DNA of 64,000 bases from Pedobacter kyungheensis (GTDB lineage Bacteria; Bacteroidota; Bacteroidia; Sphingobacteriales; Sphingobacteriaceae): NCBI RefSeq assembly GCF_000812965.1, contig NZ_JSYN01000038.1, positions 1 through 64,000 on the forward strand, written 5' to 3'. Both the position numbers and the translations under genes were made by a program. Below are positions 52,494-60,683 of the stretch, piece by piece. Positions within the stretch are counted from its first letter, which is position 1, and each line of letters begins with the position of its first letter. The notes under the pieces were generated by a model that had not been told where the DNA came from, did no database searches, and saw only the letters and a program-made list of their open reading frames with translations.

Positions 52494-53177
52494 ATGACAC
52501 TTAATCAGGAGCAGTTATTCGAAATTAAAGCCTTTATCGAAAAGAAAGGATTTACCTACATTGATGTGCAGATGGAAATTTTAGACCATATTGCTTCATT
52601 AGTTGAAGAAAAATTGAATGCGAATCCCAATCTGAGTTTTGCAGACGCTACAGCTGAAACATACGAATCATTTTGCATAACAGGACTTCATAATATCTCC
52701 AATGAAATCATTAGTTCAATAAGTAAAAGATATAGCCGCTACTTCTGGAAAAGCTTTGCTTCACTTTTTGGCTTTAGGTACATTTTAATCAGCTGTTTTT
52801 TTGTATTAGCTGCCTATAAAATGCTTGCCTTTATAGGAAAAGATGATTTTTATAAGTTCAATATCATCTGTATGCTTGTTGCCATTGTTGGGGGCTTATT
52901 CGCTGGTTTTCTGATTAAAGATTATAAAAAATACCTATCCTTTAAATCGGGAATTTCTTTTCTTTCTTTTTTAATGACTGGATTATTTTTCACCAATTTA
53001 TTGATAAATAAGGTGCCTGCAAGTATTACAGTTTTTTCGCTTAACGCCTGGCAGGTAGCAGCAGCTGGATCGGTTGTGTTGTTTGTAGTTTATTTTATTT
53101 CTGCCTTCAAAACTGCCAAAACTGGTATGAATGAAAGCAAATCACTAATTGAAAAATATAAAATACTATATGCCTAA
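52494..53177 (+). CDS. PadR-operon membrane protein 2 (paralogue)
   Basis: The product has 227 residues, with the same plan as the protein before it. The N-terminal domain has KKGFTYIDVQMEILDHIASL and NPNLSFADATAETYESF, in which the EILDH words parallel EVYDH upstream. At least four membrane helices follow (YILISCFFVLAAYKMLAFIG and others). It starts two bases after its neighbour, so the two may form a hetero-oligomer in the inner membrane. Confidence 0.7.
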   Translation: MTLNQEQLFEIKAFIEKKGFTYIDVQMEILDHIASLVEEKLNANPNLSFADATAETYESFCITGLHNISNEIISSISKRYSRYFWKSFASLFGFRYILISCFFVLAAYKMLAFIGKDDFYKFNIICMLVAIVGGLFAGFLIKDYKKYLSFKSGISFLSFLMTGLFFTNLLINKVPASITVFSLNAWQVAAAGSVVLFVVYFISAFKTAKTGMNESKSLIEKYKILYA

Positions 53178-53200
53178 TTAGGTAAGGTACCGATATACAA

Positions 53201-53236
53201 AAAAGCCATTCAAAAATTTCGAATGGCTTTTATTAT
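53201..53236. terminator. Terminator of the PadR operon
   Basis: AAAAGCCATTC at 53201-53211 pairs with GAATGGCTTTT at 53221-53231. The flanking A and T runs allow use from both sides. Confidence 0.85.
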
Positions 53237-53327
53237 TTGTACACTTTACTATAACCGCACCTCATCCAAGGAGCAAACTATAGCTCATAACTAACCGCTA
53301 TCAAACGATTTTCTTTATTAACCGGCA

Positions 53328-54254
53328 CTATAAGATATAGTATGAGCCTACAGGCGCCAGTTCTGTCTGAGGTTTATCCTCGTATATTTTATTGTCATCC
53401 AGCATCTGGCAAAGATCGCGTTCTATGTTCCTGCAAATGGTAGTTGTAGGGGTGTCAGTCGGTTTATTTTCAAAAGGATCCTGAAGGTGTACGGCCATTT
53501 TCTCTACCAAAAGGAAAAATGCTGCAATAGCTACTACCAAAGGAACTTCCATGTAGCCGAAGTATTCGATTAAACCAAAAGGAAGCAATACAATAAACAA
53601 GTGGATAGACATATTGATGTATTTACTGTAGGTAACCGGAAAAACTGTGTTTTTAATCCTTTCCGATCCACCCATGTGGTTACATAAAGCCGTAATGGTT
53701 TTATCAATCTCTATCTGCTGGTATTTGTTTATCCAGCCTTCCTGCAGCGCTTTTTTAAGGTCCATGGCATGTAACTCCAATATTGATGTGGTTACATTTT
53801 TACGCTTTTTAATAAAGGCCATTTCTTCAGCGCACAGGTATTCTTCGAGGCCTTTGCGGGCGTTAAACCCTCTTAACGACTGGCTTAAGGCGTAACACCA
53901 GGCAATTTGCCTTTTAATAAACCTTTCTTTAAAAGTTTCGATTTCTTGTGAGCCATAAGGGTTTTCTACAAATGATAATATCTGGCGGGATATAGACCTC
54001 GAATCGTTAACTATCGCCCCCCAAAGGATCCTGGCCTCCCACCATCTGTCGTAAGCCTGATTTGAACGAAAGGCTAACAATAGTGAAATGATGGTTCCCA
54101 ATAATGCCGGTACTGCAACTGGAATAGAGATGCGTGTAACATGGAAGTTCTCGTACAGCACTACAATACCAATTGAGTAGCCTATCACAAACAGCAGTTC
54201 TTTTTTGATCTTCCCGAATATATAAGTGAGCGGAATATTATTTCGTAACAGCAT
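53328..54254 (-). CDS. Bestrophin-family channel
   Basis: The product has 308 residues. Bestrophin marks are LLAFRSNQAYDRWWEARILW, the SLRGF region, and the tail LQDPFENKPTDTPTTTICRN. Four membrane helices are expected. Bacterial bestrophins form pentameric ion channels in the inner membrane (Klebsiella: sodium; others: chloride). It lies 27 bases after the Usp-like gene on the same strand, so both are likely one transcript. Confidence 0.88.
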   Translation of the reverse strand: MLLRNNIPLTYIFGKIKKELLFVIGYSIGIVVLYENFHVTRISIPVAVPALLGTIISLLLAFRSNQAYDRWWEARILWGAIVNDSRSISRQILSFVENPYGSQEIETFKERFIKRQIAWCYALSQSLRGFNARKGLEEYLCAEEMAFIKKRKNVTTSILELHAMDLKKALQEGWINKYQQIEIDKTITALCNHMGGSERIKNTVFPVTYSKYINMSIHLFIVLLPFGLIEYFGYMEVPLVVAIAAFFLLVEKMAVHLQDPFENKPTDTPTTTICRNIERDLCQMLDDNKIYEDKPQTELAPVGSYYIL

Positions 54255-54281
54255 ATGATAATTTTTTTAAGTGATTTTTAA

Positions 54282-54779
54282 TTAAGCACTTGCTTCCTGC
54301 AACTGCGTTTCCTGAATCTTGGTGTCGATTAAATTTTCTGTAGCAAGAGGCGTGGCCGATGTTAATTCAATTACCGGACAACCTGCACGTCCGGTTAAAA
54401 ATTTCGGATCGATGCTGTATTTATTGATCGGTGTAAAATTGTAGCCTCCCAAATAAGCAATGCAGTCTACATCAAAAGCTTCGATAAAGTTTTTAAAGGC
54501 AGCAACGGTACTTCCGTAAAAATATTCAAGGCCAATGGCTTCAATGCGGCCGGCATGTTTGGCTTTTGCCTGATTTAATTGCTGGTAAAACTCATCACTG
54601 ATGTTTTCATAATCGCGGCTGCGGCGACTCAACATCAACATGTCGGTTATCGAATCTGATAACTTAAATGCATGAACAAAAATGATATGAAATGTTTCGG
54701 TTGGCTGATTCTGAACAAGCGCATCGATAATGTTAATGCTTCCTAATTTAAAATCGGTAGGTACTAAAATTGTTTTCAT
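54282..54779 (-). CDS. UspA-like protein
   Basis: The product has 165 residues, beginning MKTILVPTDFKLGSINIIDA as in universal stress proteins. The usual C-terminal ATP-binding motif GxxGxxxxSVS is absent (FLTGRAGCPVIELTS stands in its place), so ATP binding is doubtful. The middle includes YFYGSTVAAFKNFIEAFDVD. It probably works with the bestrophin encoded downstream. A repeat pair typical for OmpR-type regulators lies 75-95 bases upstream. Confidence 0.7.
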   Translation of the reverse strand: MKTILVPTDFKLGSINIIDALVQNQPTETFHIIFVHAFKLSDSITDMLMLSRRSRDYENISDEFYQQLNQAKAKHAGRIEAIGLEYFYGSTVAAFKNFIEAFDVDCIAYLGGYNFTPINKYSIDPKFLTGRAGCPVIELTSATPLATENLIDTKIQETQLQEASA

Positions 54780-54853
54780 GGCTTTCTCTTGTTAAATGAA
54801 TTAAATATTTATACAAGTTTAGCCCGATGTTATTACAGCGAAATAAGAACGGT

Positions 54854-54883
54854 ATTAGAATGAGATTAGAATTTAATTTAGAG
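54854..54883 (-). promoter_or_regulatory. Direct repeats ATTAGAAT, 11 bp apart
   Basis: ATTAGAAT at 54854-54861 recurs at 54865-54872, and a weaker ATTTAGAG follows. An 11-bp period is what OmpR/PhoB-type dimers bind. The site lies upstream of the Usp-bestrophin unit and close to an OmpR-type regulator gene. Confidence 0.45.
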
Positions 54884-54892
54884 AAGCAATAA

Positions 54893-54999
54893 TCAATAGT
54901 TCTCAGTTGGCAGTTTTCAATTTTCAGTTGGATTAAGCTATGGACTATTGACTAATGAACCATTGACTAATGACTAATGAACGATTGAACTAATGAAAC
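54893..54999 (-). repeat. GACTAATGAACC-type repeat after the histidine kinase gene
   Basis: The words GGACTATTGACTAATGAACC, ATTGACTAATGACTAATGAA and CAGTTGGCAGTTTTCAATTT fill the whole gap from the kinase stop codon. It combines two word families seen elsewhere in the window. It again begins directly at a stop codon (55000, minus strand). Confidence 0.75.
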
Positions 55000-56349
55000 T
55001 TACACCATGGTTGGCAACAAAACCTTAATCTCTGTACCAACACCTTCCTGCGATTTAATGGCAATACTACCACGGTGGAGGCGGATAATGTTTAAAGAAA
55101 GTGGAAGGCCTACGCCATAACCTTTAAAGTCGTTGGTGTTCGATGCCCGGTAAAAGGGTTCGAATATATGTTGTATATCGGTTTGTGGAATCCCGATCCC
55201 TCTATCGGTAACAGCAATAGAAAGGGTGTGTATATTGCTTTCTATGCTTACGCTTACCAGCTTTTCGTTCGAATATTTGCAGGCGTTGCTTACAATATTG
55301 TTCAAAGCCAGTTTCATCAGGTTTTTATTTGCCCTTAAAGTAAGCAGGCTTTCATCGTCAGGAAGTTTGCTGAAATCGATTTCAATTTTACTGTTTGGAT
55401 GCACCTGGTTAACTGAATCTTTAATTTCCCAGAGCAATTCATCCATTCTAACTTCTTCCCAGGGTTGGTTTTTACCATTAAAACCCGATTGTGCCAGCCC
55501 GAGCAAACTGGTTAAAATGTGTTCCAGTCTTTCGGCTTCGTCTTTAATTTTAGCCAGGGCCTTTCCCTGTTTCTGCTCATCATCAATGTTTTTCATGGCC
55601 AGCTCTACTTCTCCACTGATAATGGTTAGGGGCGTTCTTAATTCGTGAGAAGCATTGCTGATAAAGTTGTTCTGCGTTTCGAAGGCCGTTTCCAAACGGT
55701 TAAGCATGTTGTTAAAAGTCTGGGCCAGTTGCGACATTTCATCGTTTCCGTCTTTAACATCCAATCTTAAGTGTAAATTTTCTGCCTTAATCCTTTTTAC
55801 GCTTTTAATGATATTACGCAAAGGCATGAGCATGTAGTTGGAGAACTTCCAACCGACAATGAACGATAAAATAACAGAAAGGAAAAAGCCAATGATCAGG
55901 ATTCTTTGGAGATCTTTCAATTCGCGAAAGCCAAAGGGATCGTTTGCCGACACAATAACAATGTAGCCGTTGTTGTTATTTTTAAAGAATTTGCCCGCAT
56001 AGAAATGGTTTTCTATCCGGTAACGGGCCATGGCACCTGTGTTTATCCGGTTGTAAAAACTGGCTGGTAACTGGCGGTCGAGAGCTTTAACTTCGCCGGC
56101 CCGCATAATATATTCTTTTTCTGAAGGTAAGCGCTCCAGGTACTGGTTACGCATTTTGGCATAAGCCTTATTGTTAACGTCTTCGGTGAGTTTAATCTGG
56201 GCAGCAATTTTAACCCTGGCCTCTAAACGCTTGTAAAAATCTTCGAAAGCAAACTCGTTAGAGAAATACCATACAAAACCGCTGAGCAGCGAGATGATAA
56301 CTGCCGAGAGAATGGCAAAAAGTAAAGTGATTTTTTTTGCAATCTGCAT
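55000..56349 (-). CDS. Sensor histidine kinase
   Basis: The product has 449 residues. Two membrane helices (about 8-28 and 148-168) flank a periplasmic sensor of about 120 residues. A HAMP domain follows (MPLRNIIKSVKRIKAENLHL). The dimerisation helix has the phosphorylation site FISNASHELRTPLT (His235). The ATPase boxes are NNIVSNACKYS (N), DRGIGIPQTDI (G1) and GYGVGLPLSLNII (G2). The signal is unknown. The gene starts directly at the end of the regulator gene. Confidence 0.93.
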   Translation of the reverse strand: MQIAKKITLLFAILSAVIISLLSGFVWYFSNEFAFEDFYKRLEARVKIAAQIKLTEDVNNKAYAKMRNQYLERLPSEKEYIMRAGEVKALDRQLPASFYNRINTGAMARYRIENHFYAGKFFKNNNNGYIVIVSANDPFGFRELKDLQRILIIGFFLSVILSFIVGWKFSNYMLMPLRNIIKSVKRIKAENLHLRLDVKDGNDEMSQLAQTFNNMLNRLETAFETQNNFISNASHELRTPLTIISGEVELAMKNIDDEQKQGKALAKIKDEAERLEHILTSLLGLAQSGFNGKNQPWEEVRMDELLWEIKDSVNQVHPNSKIEIDFSKLPDDESLLTLRANKNLMKLALNNIVSNACKYSNEKLVSVSIESNIHTLSIAVTDRGIGIPQTDIQHIFEPFYRASNTNDFKGYGVGLPLSLNIIRLHRGSIAIKSQEGVGTEIKVLLPTMV

Positions 56350-57027
56350 CTATTTTTCTTTTAGCACATAACCAAGACCTACCGCAGTGTGAATCAGTTT
56401 CTGACTGGCATTTTTATCTATTTTTTTGCGGAGGTAATTTACGTAAACATCAACTACGTTGGTGCCCAGGTTAAAGTCTATATCCCAAACGTTCTCTAAG
56501 ATATCAATCCGCGATAAAATTTTCGATTTATTTTTGGCCAGGTACTCCAACAGGCGGTATTCGGTGGCCGTGAGTACAATTTCCTGCTGACTGCGTTTTA
56601 CGGTTTTGGCACTCAGGTTAATTTGCAGGTCGGCAATGGTGATGATCTGGTCTTGCGTAGTAAGGCCGCTGTACCGTCTAAGCAACATCCTGATCCTTGC
56701 AAAAAGCTCGGCAAACTTAAAGGGTTTAATCAGGTAATCGTCGGCACCGTTATCGAGCCCGTTTACTACATTTTCGGTAGTGCCCAATGCGGTAAGCATA
56801 ATGATGGGCGTTTGGGGCTTATGCGTTTTGATGATTTTGCAAAGCTCCAGTCCATTTATTCCAGGTAGCATAATGTCGAGAATGATGAGATCGAAATCAT
56901 GTTCCGAAGCCATCTGTTTACCAATTAAGCCATCCGGGGCAATACTAACCGTAAAGCCTTCTTCCGTAAGTCCTCTCGATACTACAGAAACCACACTCGG
57001 TTCATCTTCTACAAGTAATAAATTCAT
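56350..57027 (-). CDS. OmpR-family response regulator
   Basis: The product has 225 residues. The receiver domain has VEDEPS near the start, phospho-acceptor Asp51 (LIILDIMLPGINGLE), and Thr and Lys in MLTALG and DYLIKPF. The winged helix has EYRLLEYLAKNKSKILSR and TNVVDVYVNYLRKKIDK. It is the partner of the kinase whose start codon follows without a gap. The direct repeats at 54854 are a possible target. Confidence 0.95.
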   Translation of the reverse strand: MNLLLVEDEPSVVSVVSRGLTEEGFTVSIAPDGLIGKQMASEHDFDLIILDIMLPGINGLELCKIIKTHKPQTPIIMLTALGTTENVVNGLDNGADDYLIKPFKFAELFARIRMLLRRYSGLTTQDQIITIADLQINLSAKTVKRSQQEIVLTATEYRLLEYLAKNKSKILSRIDILENVWDIDFNLGTNVVDVYVNYLRKKIDKNASQKLIHTAVGLGYVLKEK

Positions 57028-57150
57028 TTAAGCAGCAAATAATCTAAAAAATAGCGAATTACAAAATATTTAGCACCAGAAGTTGTTTTTTAATGCTTTT
57101 TTAACGTCAAAGCGACACAATTGTTTGCGTTTATGGCTTAAACAAAAAAG

Positions 57151-57180
57151 AAAGCTCCTCAATTTTGGTTGAGGAGCCTT
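57151..57180. terminator. Terminator of the SRPBCC gene
   Basis: GCTCCTCAA at 57154-57162 pairs with TTGAGGAGC at 57169-57177, with flanking A and T runs. It ends the leftward transcript from 57738 before the regulator promoter. Confidence 0.8.
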
Positions 57181-57201
57181 TAATATTGGTGCCAGTGAAA
57201 A

Positions 57202-57738
57202 TTAACTTCCTTTTTCTGACTTTTCTTTTAACGATTTTAAGCCATCTTCGAAATCTTTGCCGATCATTTTATCCATGCTTACAAAAACGCACATCCATTT
57301 CGAAATCATATTGTTTTCGCCGCTCATGGTCCAGGTTACTTTTTGTCCGGCACCATCAGGCTGAATGTCAAATTTAGTATCGGCTAAACTCTCGAAAGGT
57401 TTAATGAATTTTAGTTCGATATCTACATTGGTACTTGGTTTGGCTGTTAATATCGTCATCGATCCCTGTCCGGTTTCTTTACCTTCCCAGGTGTACACGT
57501 GGCCAGGCTGCTCAGGCGTACCGGCATAGGTGGTTTTAGCACTTGGCTCCATTTTAGCCCATGGGTTCCATTTGTAAAATTCTTTAAAATCGGCAATGTT
57601 TTTATAAATAACACTATCAGGAGCGTTAATTACAGTGCTGCGACTAACAGAATAGGTTTTTGGTAATACCAGTCCGCCTATAACAAAGATGATTGCCAGT
57701 ACGACAATGATACCTACTAAGATTTTCAGAAATTTCAT
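57202..57738 (-). CDS. SRPBCC (START-like) protein with N-terminal membrane anchor
   Basis: The product has 178 residues. Residues 4-24 form a membrane helix (LKILVGIIVVLAIIFVIGGL). The rest is the helix-grip fold seen in polyketide cyclase/SRPBCC proteins: STVINAPDSVIYKNIADFKE, WNPWAKMEPSAKTTYAGTPE and QKVTWTMSGENNMISKWMCV. Such domains hold hydrophobic ligands. The ligand here is unknown. Confidence 0.85.
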   Translation of the reverse strand: MKFLKILVGIIVVLAIIFVIGGLVLPKTYSVSRSTVINAPDSVIYKNIADFKEFYKWNPWAKMEPSAKTTYAGTPEQPGHVYTWEGKETGQGSMTILTAKPSTNVDIELKFIKPFESLADTKFDIQPDGAGQKVTWTMSGENNMISKWMCVFVSMDKMIGKDFEDGLKSLKEKSEKGS

Positions 57739-57802
57739 GTTTTGATTGTTTTGGTTAACTTAAATTTAGAAAGAAACCAGTATAAATCAAAACAATATTT
57801 GT

Positions 57803-58198
57803 TTAAACGATTTTGATCTTTGATGGTGGTGCATTCAGTTTAAAGTGCATCAAATCAGCAATAGACTGCGCTTTTTGTTTAATGGTTTCGGCATTTGGTC
57901 CGGCAAATAAATCGTCAACAGTCTGGTAAAACAGGTTTTTCCAGGTCTCAAATTCTGCGGTTTGTAGTGGTTTTTTATCATTCAGGGCAAAATGGGTAAG
58001 CATCGGGTTGCCTTTATAAATGGCTTTACCAAAAAGGATACTTTCCCAGAAATCGTACATTTTAGGCAGGTGATGTGCCCAGTCTACTTTCGCGATTTGA
58101 GTAAAAATTGGCCCGATTTTATCATTCAACTGAACCCTCTCGTAAAAACTATCGACCAAAAGTATAATGTCTTCCCTGGTGTTAATATCATTTTTCAT
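57803..58198 (-). CDS. Truncated hemoglobin, group III-like
   Basis: The product has 131 residues. Conserved points are DSFYERVQLNDKIGPIF, then WAHHLPKMYDFWESILFGKA, YKGNPMLTHFAL with the probable proximal His, and LFAGPNAETIKQKA. The family binds heme and handles O2, NO or related ligands. Its start overlaps the end of the membrane protein gene by 11 bases, indicating co-translation. Confidence 0.88.
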   Translation of the reverse strand: MKNDINTREDIILLVDSFYERVQLNDKIGPIFTQIAKVDWAHHLPKMYDFWESILFGKAIYKGNPMLTHFALNDKKPLQTAEFETWKNLFYQTVDDLFAGPNAETIKQKAQSIADLMHFKLNAPPSKIKIV

Positions 58199-58622
58199 GA
58201 CGCAATGTGTTTAGGTTTAAGCACCCCAGTATGATGAGCAATAAAAGTTTAATGCTTTCGGTAATAATGTACAAAATATGGTGGTGGCTAGCGGGTGGAG
58301 GGCTGCCTGCCAGCACCAGTTTAGCCCTTTCATCTAACAAAGGTAGCAGCCAAAAAGTGTCGGCCAGTAAGATAATTGCAAGGATAATAAGTAGCCTGGT
58401 TTGAATGCTTTTGAAGGGTGCCGGAAAGGAACAAATTAAAATAATAACCAAAAGTACAATTTCGATTTTGTTAAGTGCCTGAAAAACCAGCTGGCCGATA
58501 CCCAAGCCTAAGGGGATGGTAATGCCAGGCGCCTGAAATTTGAGTGGCGCTTCCAAAAAACTGATTCCGGCAATTAATCCCGCCCAGAAAATGAGGCAAA
58601 AACAGGCAATTAACTTCTTCAT
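58188..58622 (-). CDS. Four-helix membrane protein, unknown
   Basis: The product has 144 residues from the ATG at 58622; a TTG three codons upstream is less likely. Hydrophobic segments at about 3-24, 40-62, 69-92 and 115-138 predict four membrane helices. SPPPASHHHILYI between helices 3 and 4 holds three His that could bind a metal or heme. The plan resembles small DUF4149-like membrane proteins. The link to a globin gene suggests a redox or gas-related role, but this is inference. Confidence 0.6.
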   Translation of the reverse strand: MKKLIACFCLIFWAGLIAGISFLEAPLKFQAPGITIPLGLGIGQLVFQALNKIEIVLLVIILICSFPAPFKSIQTRLLIILAIILLADTFWLLPLLDERAKLVLAGSPPPASHHHILYIITESIKLLLLIILGCLNLNTLRHEK

Positions 58623-58686
58623 TTGATACAAATATCACCTAAAAATGAGCTGTAAAAAATGATTACCGTCATAAAAAGATGAATTG

Positions 58687-59112
58687 TTATTTGTAAAGCT
58701 TTAAAATCATTTTGTTGTAATCGATAACGGCTTTATACTGCATTAAAATATCGCCGCCAATAATGCCCGAAATAGGCGGGTGGCCAAATTGCTCGTAAGT
58801 ATCGCTCACCGATTGCAGATCGAAAGCAACGGTTTCGTAGTTTTTGATTTTTAGCGAGCCTATTTTCAGCTCGGGGATAGTAGCCTGAATGGTGGTTGTG
58901 GTGGTAAAAAGGGTAGCTGCATTAATTTCTTCAGAGACCTGTAAGGTTTCGGCCAGGTGTTGCTCAATTAAAGCCTTGTCGAACACGCTGCGCGATGCTC
59001 CCGTATCGAGCACCACTAAACGGGTTGCTTTAAAAACAACCACTTCTACTAAAAGGTGGTAGCCATCATCTTGCAGGTTAATGAGTTTAAGCGGTATTGA
59101 AATTGATCTCAT
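58687..59112 (-). CDS. Retropepsin-like aspartic protease
   Basis: The product has 141 residues. The active-site motif LVVLDTGASRSVFDKALI has Asp36. A second conserved block is GHPPISGIIGGDILMQYKAV, with the hydrophobic-Gly pattern of the family. It has no signal peptide and works as a homodimer in relatives. The substrate is unknown. It lies between mdh and the globin unit on the same strand. Confidence 0.82.
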   Translation of the reverse strand: MRSISIPLKLINLQDDGYHLLVEVVVFKATRLVVLDTGASRSVFDKALIEQHLAETLQVSEEINAATLFTTTTTIQATIPELKIGSLKIKNYETVAFDLQSVSDTYEQFGHPPISGIIGGDILMQYKAVIDYNKMILKLYK

Positions 59113-59165
59113 TGTTTATTGGTATCGGTTCCCCTCAGGTAAGCCGGGCAACCCTATTTAAGTAT

Positions 59166-59235
59166 AAAAAAATGCCACAGAAACGCTGATTATACGGATA
59201 ATAAATCTATTCCGTGTTTCGGTGTTTCCGTGGCA
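59166..59235 (-). terminator. Long hairpin after mdh
   Basis: TGCCACAGAAAC at 59173-59184 pairs with GTTTCCGTGGCA at 59224-59235 with one mismatch, and the inner GGATA/TATTCC extends it. On the minus strand it is followed by a T run, so it can end mdh transcription. The CCACGGAAACACCGAAACA wording is that of a dispersed repeat. Confidence 0.7.
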
Positions 59236-59255
59236 AAAAAGAAGTGATGCGCGTA

Positions 59256-60194
59256 CTAAACCAGTTTCATTTCTGCCAGTACACTGTTCATGTTTCTAAC
59301 GGCATCGGCACTTTTGTTAAATGCAGCCTGCTCATCGTCAGTTAATTTAAAGTCGATAATTTTTTCCCAGCCGCTGCGGCCAATAATTACCGGTACACCT
59401 AAACAAATATCGTCCTGTCCGTATTCGCCTTCTAAAGAAACGCAGCAGGTAAACAGTTTTTTCTCATCGCGTAAAATGGCTTCAACCAAGGCAGCGCCTG
59501 CAGCACCTGGAGCGTACCAGGCCGAAGTGCCGATAAGGCCGGTTAAGGTTGCACCGCCTACCATGGTATCGGCTGCTACTTTATCTAAGGTTGCTTTATC
59601 CAGTAAATTGGTTACCGGTAAGCTCTGGTAGGTAGCCAAACGGGTTAGCGGAATCATGGTGGTATCGCCGTGGCCGCCAATTACAAAGCCTTGCAAATCG
59701 TTCGGGTTGCAGTTTAAAGCCTGCGATAAGTAAAACTTAAAGCGCGAGCTATCTAAAGTACCACCCATACCAATGATACGGTTTTTAGGCAGTCCTAACG
59801 ATTTTAGCGCCAGATAAGTCATGGTATCCATTGGGTTGCTAATCACAATAATAATGGCTTCCGGAGAGAATTTTAATATATTTTCGGCTACGCCTTTTAC
59901 AATGCCGGCGTTAATGCCAATCAGTTCTTCGCGGGTCATGCCGGGTTTACGCGGCAGGCCCGAAGTAATTACTACCACATCCGAACCTTCGGTTTTACTG
60001 TAATCGCCGGTTACGCCGGTAATTTTGGTGTCGTAACCCAACAGGGTTGCGGTTTGCATCATGTCAATGGCTTTACCTTCGGCAAAACCCTCTTTAATAT
60101 CTAATAATACAAGCTCGTTAGCCAGTTCTTTACGTGCAATATTATCTGCACAAGTTGCGCCAACTGCGCCTGCTCCTACAACCGTTACTTTCAT
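59256..60194 (-). CDS. mdh: Malate dehydrogenase (LDH-like type)
   Basis: The product has 312 residues. The NAD-binding GxGxxG is KVTVVGAGAVGATCADNIAR. Then come ITSGLPRKPGMTREEL with the substrate Arg pair, SNPMDTMTYLAL, MGGTLDSSRFKFYLSQAL and the catalytic His in VIGGHGDTTMIPL. It interconverts malate and oxaloacetate in the TCA cycle. The loop RKPGMTR marks it as malate- and not lactate-specific. Confidence 0.95.
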   Translation of the reverse strand: MKVTVVGAGAVGATCADNIARKELANELVLLDIKEGFAEGKAIDMMQTATLLGYDTKITGVTGDYSKTEGSDVVVITSGLPRKPGMTREELIGINAGIVKGVAENILKFSPEAIIIVISNPMDTMTYLALKSLGLPKNRIIGMGGTLDSSRFKFYLSQALNCNPNDLQGFVIGGHGDTTMIPLTRLATYQSLPVTNLLDKATLDKVAADTMVGGATLTGLIGTSAWYAPGAAGAALVEAILRDEKKLFTCCVSLEGEYGQDDICLGVPVIIGRSGWEKIIDFKLTDDEQAAFNKSADAVRNMNSVLAEMKLV

Positions 60195-60303
60195 ATATCT
60201 AAAATTTTATGGTTTGCTGTATAAATATCAATCGAAGGTATAAATAAATATAAGGTTTAAAAATGCTTTTCAAAACTTTATAACAACTGCGGCTGTAACG
60301 AAT

Positions 60304-60640
60304 CAATTGATGCTGTAACTCCGAAACTGATCAGGTATGCCCCCCGCAATTGATGCGACAGGCCTGGCAATTGGTACCGGCAGGGCAGAAATTGAGGCTG
60401 TATATGCCGTAATTGATAGTGGAAGGGTAGAAATCAACACTATACGGCTAACATTCAATACCGGTACAGAAACATAGGATACTGTATGCTGACCAATTGA
60501 CAGTGGAAGCGAAGCAATCGATACTGGAGGCCCAACAATCGATACTGTACACTGACCAATTGACAGTGGAAGCCAAACAATTGATGCTGTACACCAAACA
60601 ATTGATCGTAGCAGGTAAACATTTGATTTATTAGCTAAAA
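60304..60640. repeat. Sixteen-unit 21-bp phased tandem repeat
   Basis: CAATTGA-like starts occur at 60304, 60347, 60368, 60389, 60410, 60431, 60452, 60473, 60494, 60515, 60536, 60557, 60578, 60599 and 60620, every 21 bp (one degenerate unit lies between the first two, with one extra base). A well-kept unit is CAATTGACAGTGGAAGCCAAA. The units from 60494 on are closest to each other, and older ones are eroded. No frame is open through the array on the plus strand. It fills the region between the divergent mdh and lipocalin genes. Confidence 0.92.
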
Positions 60641-60683
60641 CTTTATTTCTGTTATGCTGGTTAATTGATTAAAGCCTGTTATC

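Noticed and set aside
60455..60622. 55-residue minus-strand frame through the 21-bp array
   Set aside because: A 21-bp period gives a 7-residue repeat in any open frame. There is no ribosome site, and neighbouring units break the frame. It follows from the array and is not evidence of a gene.
60304..60640. CRISPR array
   Set aside because: Units of 21 bp are contiguous and diverged, without constant repeats separated by unique spacers, and no cas genes are present.
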